The notes: a model not told the origin generated them from the letters alone. Positions 51,289-62,217 are shown, counted from the first letter of the stretch. The stretch is 64,000 bases of DNA from Tribonema minus (GCA_017506865.1 JAFCMP010000535.1:372001-436000), one strand, 5' to 3'. Translations and numbers: made by a program.

Positions 51289-53270
51289 ATGGCTCACGGG
51301 GCTGACGCCGACCTGCTGAGCGTTCTGCAGATCGCTGCACAGAGGGGTTTTCTGCCTGCGGAGGCCTGGGCCTGCCGCCGGACGGTGTTCGCTGTAGCTG
51401 CCGAGGACGCTACCGTCAAGGTACACCTATACGGCGATGGCAGCCGAGACATTGCGCCACACTTGGATTATAGCGCAGTGCTCAGGCCAGCCACCCCTGC
51501 TGGTGTCATCGGCCAGCTGCTGCGCCGTCAGGTGGCGAGCCTAGTGGCGGAGGGATGGTTTTCCTCTGCCACTGTCTTACCGCTGCCCTCTAGCCTCAAA
51601 AGCCTCAAGCTCGTCAGTGTGAGAGGCGGCTTCGATACCAGCTCGCTACCTCCAAGCCTGACGTCACTGGCCGTACACATTTCCTCTGTTCAATTCTACG
51701 GCGGCGTTGAAGACGTTGACACTCGGCAGGCGCAACTGGCAGCCCTTGTTGCAGCAGCGCCGCCCACGCTGGCCTCGCTGGAGCTGGACTGCTTCAGAAT
51801 GGAGTCGCTGCCACAGCCTTTGAAGCTACCTTCGAAGCTGCGGGAGCTGACGCTGCTGCGTTATCACGAATTTTGGGATTCGGATGCCCGGCCCATCGGC
51901 GATACCGTTCTACCAAGCACCCTCGACACACTGACCCTGGAGGCGTACATCATCGGACCGGACTTGCAGCTTCCGAGTGACTTGCGAACTCTGCACCTCC
52001 TGGACTGCTCCCTCCCGTGGCGCACCGAAAACGGCGTAATCATCGGCTCATCGGCCGCATGACCCACTACCCTGTGCTCCCCGACAGCCTCATCACTTTA
52101 GCGCTGGAGACTCTCTTCACGATTTATGATGATGCCCCCTTCCAGCATCCTGTGCTGGCACTTCCGCCGCACATTGAGCACCTGCGCATCACATGCGAAC
52201 CGGACCAGGAGGAATATGGGTTTGATGGGTCCCTGGGCCCGCTGCCGCTATCGCTGCGCACGATGGTCATTGACCACCCCGAAGCCGCAGTGCTGCAGCC
52301 GCTGCCGCCATGCCTGGAGGCGCTGGAGCTGCGCGATTGGCGCAAGCGGCAGCGCCTGTACGATGCGCTCGCTACCTCCGGCGGCGGCACCCTTCAGCGC
52401 CTGACCCTGACCGGCAGGTCACCGCGCGGGAGCCTTCGCTCGGCTATCGGTCCTCTGCCCGCCGCGCTCACGCACTTCACGTGCTGGCTGGAAGGCGGCG
52501 AAGACGACGAGGATGAGGATGAGGAGGAGGAGGAGAGTGGCGGCGGCAGCGATGCTCAGCTGCCTTTGCTGCCGCAGGGCCTGCAGGAGCTGCGGATCAA
52601 CGGAGTTGCGTTGCCGGCGGTGCTGCCAGCGTCGCTGCGCCTCGTGCGGCTCGGCACGGACGTCGACATGAGCGCACTCGAGGAGTCCCTGGATGTGCCG
52701 GGGAGGCGCGTGGAGGTGGGGTGCACGGCGCACAATTAGTGAAAGTGCGGTGCATCGGCAGGGGGGGGGGGGGGCGAACAGCTGTCGCGGTGCTGGCGGG
52801 GTTTGGGGGCTGCGATAGTCCAAGCAGCGGCGGTGGTGGCGGGGGAATTACATGAAGGCGGCAAAGGCGGCGTAGGGAGCAGCAGCGGAGCATGCGGCAC
52901 AGGCTGCGCGGCGTGCAGCCTGCAGTAGTAGCCGCTCACTGCGCAGCAGGTGGAGAGTAGTGTTCGCAGCAACGAGCTCAGGCGCAAGTGCGGGCTGCAA
53001 CTGCAGCACCAGCATTGGAGGCGCGGGGGGAGCAAGCAAAGGGGCCCACGTGTGTAGGTATCTGGCAGCCCTGCTGCTTGACGTCAGGTATGGTGAGCGG
53101 TGCTGAGTAGTAATTGAATGAAGCCATGAGCAGCAGCCACTTAGGCACCCACGCAACAGCGGCTGGGATGCAACTGTGGCTCAGCGCGCCCGTGCAAGCA
53201 TCATGATACATGCATCTTGAGCCATTCAGTGCCACGCGGCCCTCGTGTTTCTTTTGTGACTCTTGCTGCT
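51190..53270 (+). repeat. LRR segmental duplication, unit 3
   Basis: Third unit, including the G13 tract at 52761-52773 and the 3' flank to CATGATACATGCATC at about 53203. Confidence 0.85.
51289..52739 (+). pseudogene. FNIP-like leucine-rich-repeat protein, copy 3 (single frameshift)
   Basis: ATG at 51289 (MAHGADADLLSVLQIAAQRG) opens 258 codons with LRR/FNIP-like repeats (LPSSLKSLKLVSV, LPSKLRELTLLRY, LPSTLDTLTLEAY), then a stop at 52060. The second half resumes in another frame from about 52045 (YPVLPDSLITLALETLF) and runs intact to a stop at 52739 through an acidic run (EDDEDEDEEEEES). Compared with copy 2 the hinge between halves is 10 bp shorter, which explains the shift. No intron with GT-AG ends accounts for it. 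This is the only copy with a clean N-terminus. Confidence 0.78.
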
Positions 53271-54660
53271 GCATGCGCTGCGGTTCCGGTAACTTGATGA
53301 ATTTGTGCTCAAGAGCAGTGCCCCCATTGCTGGCGTGTCGCTTGCTGGTGTGACCTCAGGTGTATCTTGTGCCTGTGACTTGCGTGTCAGCCGCGCCATT
53401 ATGTTGCCAAGGGATCATTGGCGATGACAGGCTCGCCTGCAGTTCCAAAGTGGACAAGGTAGTTGTATATTGCAAATCTGCTTTTGGCCTGCAGCAATTA
53501 ATGATAGCACCCCTAGCTGCTGTACACGTTGTAGGCTTCAGTTCAGTATGCAAGAGAACAATCCCCCTCCAGCCCACCCCCTGTTGTCGCGGTTTTGCAA
53601 TGCAAAGCCGGTTTAATGGCAGCCCAGCTTCAACACAAAAGTGGTCTAGTGCTGTTTTCATTGGGCAGTTCACAAACTGCCTACAGAGTGCTGCTGGCGG
53701 GTGCGACTGAGCCCAGTGTGATGGTCGAGGCGCGTCGGCTCGGTCTCAACCTCGCCCTGGTGCGGATTGGCCAGAAGCCTGCTTTGCTGGTGGTGTGATG
53801 TTGCTGCGCTGTCTATGCTGATGTCCACAACAGCACAAGGGGGTCTGGCAGACCCCCTTGTAAACACCCCCCTGAGTTGTGAATCACACGTGTACTGGTA
53901 ACCCAGTGCTCAAACAGGCTGAAGGTTCAGTCAGTTTTGGTGCCTGTCTGTGCCACGTGCGTGTGAGAATGTAGACCTCAAGTGGCATCGATGCCTGTGA
54001 CTGTTCTGTTGAGCAATGCCCTGCAACCCACCTGACCTGCTCATAGGCTAGTTGTGATGTAGGTTACATGTCACCGAATACTGACGCCACTTTCACAGCT
54101 GCATTATAGGGGATACACAACTTGCACATGCAACACCATCCAGTACAAGCTTGACAGTGTCGCATGGTGGCATTACTTTGGCACGCTCGAGGCAGCAGGT
54201 GAAGTCAGCATGTGTGCCCCCAAGACCGTGCACGAAAGGGCTTGCTGCAGGCAAACACACGGAGAGGCAGCGAACACGGCAGCGTATACCCAATGGAACT
54301 GCATGTAAATGTGCCGCTGGCGCCTCGGGGCGTGCTGCACCTGCGCGCACACGCACCATTGAGAGAGCTTGACCGCAGACCTGATCGTCGGAACTACGCT
54401 GCAAACAGGAAAGGACTTTCTCTCTACAAACGAACACACATGTGCTGTAGAACACACTCGCCCCTTACCATTGACGCGCAAAGCCCCCCCCCCCCCCCCC
54501 CCCTCCCCCCAGCCTCCGCAGTTACCCTTTGTTTGCCAACTGCCTTGCGCAGGGAAGCTGCTGTGTGCTGCTCTCAGGGGGGCAGACGTGGGGGGTACCT
54601 GCCTGCGCGACTGGGGGGACAAAATCTGCCCCCCAACGTGACGGAAGGGGGGAGGCAGCG
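53271..54660. other. Weakly coding region with possible plus-strand terminal exon
   Basis: An open stretch ending at 53798 (VLLAGATEPSVMVEARRLGL, then NLALVRIGQKPALLVV) looks coding. It is followed at 53838-53869 by a perfect 9-bp hairpin (GGGGGTCTG/CAGACCCCC) and TTGTAAAC, which contains TGTAA, the usual green-algal poly(A) signal. No upstream exons could be joined with confidence. A C18 tract lies at 54487-54504. Confidence 0.35.
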
Positions 54661-55595
54661 GCATGTTGCGTGCCGTTACAGGCGCAGCACCGCGCCTGCG
54701 CGCGCACCTGGCATTGCACGCAGCAGCGTGTCTGATTGACCGCGCAACGGCCGATGATTACGCCTCGACAGGCCTGGACCCCCTAGGGATTGCGCTGGTA
54801 CCCTGCGCGGCCGATCAGATGCCTTTGCTCGGCGAGTTCCGGCTGATGAGCATGTCGACTTCGCTGGAGGCGCCCTCCTCCAGCGCGTGCGCGTCGGCGC
54901 CGCCGTTGCCCATGTGCGCCGCTGCGCGCGCGAGGGCGGGGGGGGGCGTCACATGCGCAGGGACGCAGCTGTGAAGCGTGTGAGCTACGACTGCTGTTGG
55001 TGAATGTGTGACGCGCGTTGCAGAGACGCAACCTGTGAACTACGACTGTCTGTGACCGCGTTGCGTATGCAGGGGCACAGCTGTGGATGAAGCTCGTGGG
55101 CTCTGACAGGAGCGCGCTGGCAGCCCTTGCACGCGGCGTTCTGCAAGCCACATTGAATTCTCAGGTTGTCAGAGATGCAGCCGTGCAACCTGTCAGCCAC
55201 GACCGCCACCCACTGGCAGTCCTTGCGCATGTGCCCTGAATCACATAGGATAAGTGGTCTCGAGGCCATAAAATGGCAGCAATTGCATGTGGCATGTCCT
55301 GAAGCCTATTCGAAGAACGTTGAGGTTTTCAACTACTTCAGCTTGGTGAAAGCTTCAGGCCGGCAGAAAAGTGCATTGGCAGTTGCACAGGGCAGAGCGC
55401 ACACCACCGGTGCACAAATATTGACATTTTTTTACTGAGTCGCCTACTAGATGCACAACACTAGATGCGCTGAGAGTGACTGACACAATAGCTTTCGACT
55501 TTGTACGACCCAAAAGGCAAACAGACACTCATGTATATACATGGGCGACGCTGTCACTGCAGCAAGGCCTGCGCGCTTGCGCCGCCCCCCCGCGC
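54661..55595. other. Short GC-rich open stretch and spacer before the transporter
   Basis: At 54681-54945 the plus strand reads HLALHAAACLIDRATADDYA then LDPLGIALVP, with coding-like composition but no family. It may be an exon of an unrecognised gene. The rest contains short GTGAGC/GTGAACTACGACTG repeats (54980-55045) and no gene. Confidence 0.3.
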
Positions 55596-55673
55596 TCAAG
55601 CGCAACACGCCGCCAGCGAGCAGACTCTGCTGAGCACTGCGACAACAGCGCCGACGCGTGCCGCAGCAGCGGC

Positions 55674-55707
<34 letters not shown>

Positions 55708-58700
55708 GCAGTAGCAGCGCTCCGCAACCACGTGCGCTCGCGCCCACCTTTGCCGCCGTTCGCGCTGCCGCCGCCGCCGCCGCCGCGCCCCGCCGCGCTG
55801 CCGCCCGCCGCCGCCTTGCGCTTGGCCTCCGTGTACATGATGACGCCGCCCATGGCGAGCGCGACGCCCGCGAGGTTCTTGGGTATGAGCGGCGCGGCGA
55901 AGAGCGTGAAGCCGAGCACCAGGATGGTGATCGTCTTGAAGTGGCCGAGCACCTGCGCGCGCGCGCGGGGGTGTGCAAGGGTCGGGGTTGGTTGCTTTTT
56001 GCTTGGGGCACAATCACCCCCTGAGTAAGCGGATCCGTTTTGCGGAGGTACGCAGGGGGGTTTGGGACGCCAGGAGCTGTGCTGTCGGTTCTCGCTGAGT
56101 GCGTGAGAGCAGCTGATTAATGCCAAGCTAGCTGCCAGAGTGTATACTTCGAAGTATATACTTTGCAACACATTGTCTCGATCCTCACTGAACGGCGAGC
56201 ACCTGCGCGCATGCAGAGGTACGCAGGGGGGGTTGGGAGCTGCGCGTTGACTCTCGCGTGGGGTGGGGTACATACATGCGCTGTCCTGAGGGAGCGGATG
56301 TGTCTTGCCGAGCACCAGGAGCGGAACCAGTGGCAAACACCACCATCCCCGCCCTACCAGGCATACACTAGTACATACTGGTACATGATGTACGGAAACG
56401 ATTCAAAAGATCATAGCGCTCGAGGTGACAAGGGGTGGTTAGCCGCAAGTGCCTTCCACCAATAACCGTGGCCGCCGCTGCTGCAGTCATTGGCCACGAG
56501 TCAAGCAGTGACATCGTATATGTCGCCAACATGTACCTGGTAAGTGAGCGGGTCCGTCTTGCCGAGGACGAGGTAGTTGGTGATGTTGACGTCGAGGAGT
56601 ACAGAGCATATGTATATATATATGTGTATACTTCTATGAATATTGCCAATACGTACCTGATACGTGAGCGGGTCCGTCTTGCCGAGCACGAGGTAGTTGG
56701 TGATGTTGACGTCGAGCACAGAGTATACATTATATACATACTTCAAGAAGTATATATACATATTGCCAACACACACCTGACACGTACTGGTATACTTCAA
56801 AGTACTTGAAGCACTTTAAACTATATCGACTATACGTACCTGGTATGTGAGCGGGTCCGTCTTGCCGAGCACGAGGTAGTTGGTGATGTTGACGGCGAGC
56901 GCCATGACGCACGAGACGGCGATGCGCACGACGACGGGCCGCGTGAGCTCAAACGCCGACAGGCGCGTGAGGTCGTCGAACAGCGGCATCATGAGCAGCA
57001 TGCCGACCGTGATGAGCGGCGCCGTGTGGTGCAGCAGCTGCAGCGCATCGCACCTGCGTGTAAGGGGGGGGGGGGGGGGGAGGTGAAAGAGTGTAAGAAG
57101 TCTGCTCAGATTAGCAAGGGGGTGGGGGGGGGACGGGGGGGGGGCAGGATCGTGATGACTCCCATCACTCCAGCGCGCAAGAACGTGGGATTCCCGCTGA
57201 CACCAGCAGTTGAAAAGACGTATGCGCTGCGCGGCTGCAGGGCCAACAAAGCCCCTGTCAGGCTGATCTCTCGAGTTCACTTCCGCGCCTGGAAGCTCAG
57301 GGCGAAGCGCACACAATGCGCGCTCTTTTTCTTTCATTGCAGTCGCAGAAGAAGGTATGCTCTGGCGCGAAGCACCCAAGCTCCTGCTGGCAGCGGCTAG
57401 TGCGCGCACACCGTGCAGAGCACCGCACCGCCGCGGCGGCAACGTTCTCACACTGCGAGCTCCTGGTGGTGGTTACACTGGGCGAGCTCTAGATGGCAGC
57501 AACACAATGGCGAGCTCTCGTGACAGTCCCGCAGACCGTGGCCTCACCCGAGCTCCTGCTGGAAGCGGCTCATGAAGATCTGCGTGCACACCCCGCACAG
57601 CGCCGCCGCGGCACTGCACACAACAATCATATCACGACACGACACGACACGACGCCACGCCACACGCGCTCGCGGCCTCGCCCGAGCTCCTGCTGGAAGC
57701 GGCTCATGAAGGTCTGCGCGCGCACAGTGCACAGAACCGCCACGGCAGCAATTATCGCACACATTGAGCTCTCCACTACGGTGCCACAGCATCAAACCTC
57801 AACCCCGTCAACGACAGTGCCACACGATAGAAAACCCACCCGAGCTCTTGCTGGAAGCGGCTCGTGAAGATCTGCGCGCACACCGTGCACAGCACGGCCG
57901 CGGCGGCGACGACGAGCCCCGTGAGGTTAACTTCAACGTCCGTGACCGTCGCGAGACCCACGCCCGCGAGTATGGGCAGCAGGCTGAGCTTGACGGCGCG
58001 CGACGCCGAGCGGCCGTACCAGGCGCGCTCCAGTAGGAGCGTCACCGGTATGCACGAGAGCTTGGACAGCTGGTAGAAGCCGACGCTGTTGTAGGCGAGG
58101 TTGAGGTTCATGAAGGCGACGCTGCCGAGGGAGCCCTGTAGGGGGGGGAGGGGGGGGGGGGGGGATCAGGGGTGACTGTTGTAGCACGAGAGTGCACTGC
58201 ACTGTTGTAGCAAGGGCCGTCACATGGAAGGCGACGCTGCCGAGGGAGCTCTGTAGGGGGGGGGATCAGGGGTGACTGGTGTAGCACGCGAGTGTACTGT
58301 TGTAGCAAGGGCCGTCACATGGAAGGCGACGCTGCCGAGGGAGCCCTGCAGGGAGGGGGTAGGGCAGTGGGGGGGTATTGAAGGGTGACCGTTGTAGTAC
58401 GCAAGTGAAGCGCAGAGACCAACCGCGCGGTGTGAGAGCGAGGGCCGTCACATAAAGGCGAGGCTGCAGAGGGAGCCCTGTAGGGGGAGGGGGGGGGGGG
58501 GGGGGAGGGTCGGTACCAATAATAGTTGCAACATCAGCGGACGGGGGGGGGGGGGGGGGGGGGGGGGATGAAGGGTGACTGTTGTAGCACGCAAGCGGAG
58601 GCTAGCGCTGCACAGAGAGCCCCCGCGCAGCGGGTGAGTGACCGCTTTCAGTGACCATCGGTTTCAGTACTCATTGTGATGCGGCAGCGCGCTTTTGCCG

Positions 58701-61700
58701 AAAAGTGCGCTTTTTAATTGGTTCTCGCTTGAGCGTCTACTTCAATATTCAGGTGCTTGCAGCGCAACAACAGTTGCTCAGCTAATGTTGCTCAGGGTGT
58801 ACTTAAATACTCATGTGCCTACAGCGCTGTGACAATTGCTCCGCTGATGTTCAAGTCCAATGCTCCAGTACGCAAGGTTGCGCCATTCAGCCATTATGTA
58901 TTTCAACTTCAAAAATGACAGCGCTCAGCTCAAGGCCAGCACATGCTGTTAATGTAGTTTTATTGCAGCACTAACAGGGAAAGAAAACGCAGCCAGCGCT
59001 CCCGTTGGCCAGCCTCAACATGGTGTTGGTGTGTTATTTCAGATTAATGACGTATGGTTTTCTCTGTGGAGTTAACATATATAAACACTGAATGGACCAA
59101 TCACCTTTTGATCGACACATTCGTACGTTAACGGCACAAAACCTCAAGATACTTTTTATCAGCTTTGGTGGCTGTTCCAAGCCGGATCATCAGTGAGCCT
59201 CGCAAATGGCTGTCAAGTATTTGTGCAAGACTTGGCCGGGTTTGTGCATTGCGGCAGCCAGCCAGCGGGCGCTTAATGCTGTTGCTGCACTTTATGTGGA
59301 AGGTATGTTATGATTGATTCTTCTCATACTTGAGAAATCTCCAAGTTTGTTCTTCCAAAAAGTTTTTCAGGCTCAATATCCACACATAATCCAGCCCGAC
59401 TCAGCTGATGGGGCGTCACATGCTGCATCCACCATGTGCTTCAATGGGGTTTGCGAGGAGCGTTGGGTTACTTCGGGGTACTTCAATCAAGAGTACCACC
59501 TCAAGTTTGAAGTTGTGTAAAAAAGGAGTACCACCGCAAGTTTGAGGTTGTGTTCAGTACGCAACCATGCCGGTGAGGTTCCTCAGAAAGGTGTGCATCC
59601 AGCTGTTGTCCAACACACCGCGGCCTGTTGTGCAACTTCAATTTTGAATATGTCAACAGCACCTGCCGTACCGGCACCAAGATGCGTCGTATCGACAACA
59701 CCTGGGGCGCACATAATGACCACGCACTTGAACGGACATGAGAGCTATTGACGGCGCATGACACTCACCCCAAAGTCAAGAGTGTGTCCTAGGTAAAGGC
59801 TTTTCCGCCCAGAAAATGCACACCGCAAGGGTACTTTGAAAGAGTGTCAACATCTACTGCTTTTTTCCGAAATACTCAACTGATGGCAGAAGCCAAAGGG
59901 GCACTCTATCCTGAGCATGGTGGAGCCTTGCAATTGATGAAGTGAAGTGCGCGATGAAGCATTGATGGGTGACGGTTTGATCAAACATAGAAGTATATGA
60001 GAGTGACAGTAGTAGGCTATGTAGGCACAGGTGAGCAATGCCCACATCATCGTCGAGGAATGTGGCGCAAAGCATGTACACATACATATGTGCGGGTGTT
60101 CTCCCTAGCTACAGTACCAACAGCACACGTTTGTCAATACCCACAAATCTGCAAATTTTCAATACCCACAAATCAGCAAATTTGCAGCAGCAGCTTCCCA
60201 TGAACTGTGCTACTGCAACGAGGTTGGAGAAGGGGCACGATGTGCTCACTACTCGAGTAGCCCAGTCATCTTCACTACACAATGATGCATGTTGGCGGTC
60301 ACATGGGCATCCAGTGGTACACTGGTCTAGGTATGAATGACGCCCAGATGTAGTGTTTGTGGTGCCGCCAGTCAGCAAACAATGTATTGGTGGAAGGCAC
60401 TTGCAGCTAACCATCCTTTGTCACCTAGAGCGCTGCGATCTTTGATTCGTTTCCAACAAGTCCCTGAAGGAAATGCTACGGTATCTAGAATACAATTGCC
60501 GATGAAATTCGCCGATACGCATGAAACGCTTAGCTGGCACAACGCCTGTTGACACATGCTCTGTGGATGTAGATGCAGAGCAAGGCAGCCGTGCCATGTG
60601 TGGGCGCAGCAACCACATGCATGCAGCACGTGGCGATGTGCTGGCGCGCTCTGAGAGCCCCTTCATTTATTGCCTGTTGGAGCTGCAATTGTCGCAGTTG
60701 ATGCTGTGACGACTGCAATACTAACTGTGAATATACCACAAGTGTCAATTACAAATCAACTGACTCTGCACCGAAAAGCCACGGTTTCGGCTTGAAATCT
60801 GCAGCATTCGCGCGAGCCGAATCTTTTTGTTTTTAAAACGTTGCACGTGACTCAAACGCGTGATTTTTGCAATCACTCCTGTCTGGTGCGCTTTCGGTGT
60901 TTGATGCGCGCATTATGCGCGGCTTGACGATAAAGTCCGTGTTGAACGTGCTGCACCAGAGTGATAGTGAAACAGCCTTTTTTTTCAACCACCCATGCGG
61001 TGCACTCCTAGAGAAGGGCCCGCAATCAATGCACAACTACAGCCCCATTTGAGACTAGCGCTAGGTAGGCCGAACCGAATTGGGGTGTGACTGTATTGAG
61101 ATAATGTATCTACAGATTTGTCGTAGTAGCCAACCTAACGGTACCCAGAGACAGAGATATGGTTGACTGCATACTAGTTCCACAGCCGCCATAGTGAGGC
61201 TGAACTAAATGAACGGTGATGCGCATCAGCCAACATATCTGACGTGAACGGCAATTTACCCGCTAATTGTGGATCACCTTGTGCGCCCCTGCTGCATACT
61301 GCAACTTCATGTTCAACTGGTGATCAAGAGCGCAGGACCTGACGTGCTGTAAAAGCTTGCCGCGTTGTGGTGATGTGGGGATTTTGCTAGTCACCAAGGA
61401 TCCAGGTTTTGCAACCATTCTGAAAAAATATCCTTTGACTGCAGAGGTTGCTTTGCTTGTTTAGAGGCTTTGCCTGCCTACCATCATTTGACAAATCATG
61501 GAAAACAGAAATATGTGACTGCGGTACAGTTAATAGTGCCCAGATACTTGTCGTACTCTGTCAGTCAGTAAAAAAAGAGCATGCCATGATGCCAACCCAT
61601 CAGGCGAAATGACTTTCGGTTTGTATTTGGATGTCTGTGTAGAACAGATCCATGTACGTGCTTTCGATGAATACGCAGCAAGTTGCGAGAGGTCCACTGC

Positions 61701-62217
61701 TTCCTCTGCAGAGCTGCCCTTGATGGGCTTGAGGACAGCACCACGGTGTGACCCTTTTCGGTCACCAGAACAGTGACCGAAAGATCTGTCCGAGGAATGA
61801 AGAACACCAGGCCTCAGGGCAGGGTACGCCCTAGTCCGCCTCAACATTGAGATCGATACAGGGTTGGTAATGCTTATCGTTAAATACAGGGTGAGACCAG
61901 GTCGGACATTTGTTTACAAACTGTCCGATATGTATGTTTGTTTGCCTGCGTGGAGGACTCACCAGAGCAACAGGCAGCACCTTGCGCATGTCCGCCGCCT
62001 TGTAGACGTACACCCCCCTCTTCTCCAGCACCCTCGTCCCCAGGCTCGTGAACGCGAAGTGGAAGGCGCTCAGCAGCAGCATGAAGTCAAACTTGTCCAC
62101 GCTCGCCAGGTACTTGTTGAGCATGACCACCCCCACCACGCTCACCACATTGCCCACGACGCCTGCCAGCACCACGGGGTCCGCCAGCCCGGCCACAGGC
62201 TTCACCTCGCTGCCCAT
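55596..62217 (-). CDS. UDP-rhamnose/UDP-galactose transporter-like nucleotide-sugar transporter
   Basis: Four exons join in phase to 373 residues: 62217-61963, 58135-57840, 57053-56840 and 55952-55596. The start ATG at 62217 has a GCCATCATGG context. About ten hydrophobic segments fit the drug/metabolite transporter fold. Diagnostic text matches the plant NST/TPT group: VLNKYLASVDKFDFMLLL-like start, AFHFAFTSLG, LAYNSVGFYQLSKLSCIPV, GVGLATVTDVEVN, LLHHTAPLIT, VNITNYLVLGKTDPLTYQVL, GHFKTITILVLG and KNLAGVALAMGGVIMYT. These are Golgi antiporters that exchange nucleotide sugars for UMP. After residue 315 there is an unusual Ala/Gly-rich tail coded by a CAG/GCC microsatellite; a further intron could end the protein differently. 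Introns 1-3 carry arrays echoing the adjoining exon edges. Confidence 0.85.
55670..55705. repeat. CAG/GCA microsatellite coding poly-Ala in the transporter tail
   Basis: Interrupted AGCAGC repeat, read on the minus strand as GCT codons in the predicted C-terminal tail. Confidence 0.8.
56025..56310 (-). repeat. Decayed exon-edge echoes in transporter intron 3
   Basis: GGATCCGTTTTGC (56031) and GCGGATGTGTCTTGCCGAGC (56294) resemble the end of exon 3. CGAGCACCTGCGCGCATGCA at 56197 resembles the start of exon 4 (55947). GGAGGTACGCAGGGGGG near 56043 and AGAGGTACGCAGGGGGG near 56215 are copies of each other. Confidence 0.55.
56530..56717 (-). repeat. Two echoes of the exon-3 donor edge in transporter intron 3
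   Basis: The last ~60 bp of exon 3 with its donor (56832-56900) are repeated at 56530-56597 and 56651-56717. On the minus strand both keep the frame VNITNYLVLGKTDPLTYQV and a GT donor (CAG|GTACAT and CAG|GTACGT). Both copies share GACGTCGAG where the true exon has GACGGCGAG, so one echo was probably copied from the other. Spacers contain TATACTTC...AAGTATAT palindromes. Confidence 0.9.
57374..57750 (-). repeat. Three echoes of the exon-2 donor edge in transporter intron 2
   Basis: The end of exon 2 (57837-57910) recurs at 57679-57750, 57545-57615 and, more decayed, 57374-57444, each with AGCTCCTGCTGG.AGCGGCT. On the minus strand the middle copy has GAGCTCGG|GTGAGG, a stronger donor than the true one (GAGCTCGG|GTGGGT); the nearest copy has GC instead of GT. 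Confidence 0.88.
58111..58570 (-). repeat. Three echoes of the exon-2 acceptor edge in transporter intron 1
   Basis: The start of exon 2 with its acceptor and C-tract (58111-58165) recurs at about 58225-58265, 58317-58360 and 58450-58506, in units of about 95 bp that also contain TGTAGCACG and GGGCCGTCACAT. On the minus strand each copy has a C-rich tract, a C(T/C)(A/G)CAG-type acceptor and 25-30 bp of exon (GCTCCCTCGGCAGCGTCGCC). Confidence 0.88.
58571..61962 (-). other. Transporter intron 1, remainder
   Basis: 3.4 kb of intron with no gene I can support. A plus-strand open stretch at 60900-61052 (LTIKSVLNVLHQSDSETAFF) has some coding character but no family. The sequence is AT-richer than the exons, with short repeats such as ATACCCACAAATC.GCAAATTT (60140-60185) and GAGTACCACC.CAAGTTTGA (59490-59545). 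Confidence 0.45.

Noticed and set aside
51990-52065. Intron at the hinge of LRR copy 3
   Set aside because: No GT-AG pair restores the frame, and copy 2 reads straight through the equivalent region.
53684-54975. Two-exon plus-strand gene joining 53.7 and 54.7 kb
   Set aside because: The first stretch ends in a stop followed by a poly(A)-type signal, and no phase-compatible junction was found.
55501-56028. Plus-strand frames opposite the transporter tail
   Set aside because: Antisense of the CAG/GCC microsatellite; the minus frame continues conserved transporter text.
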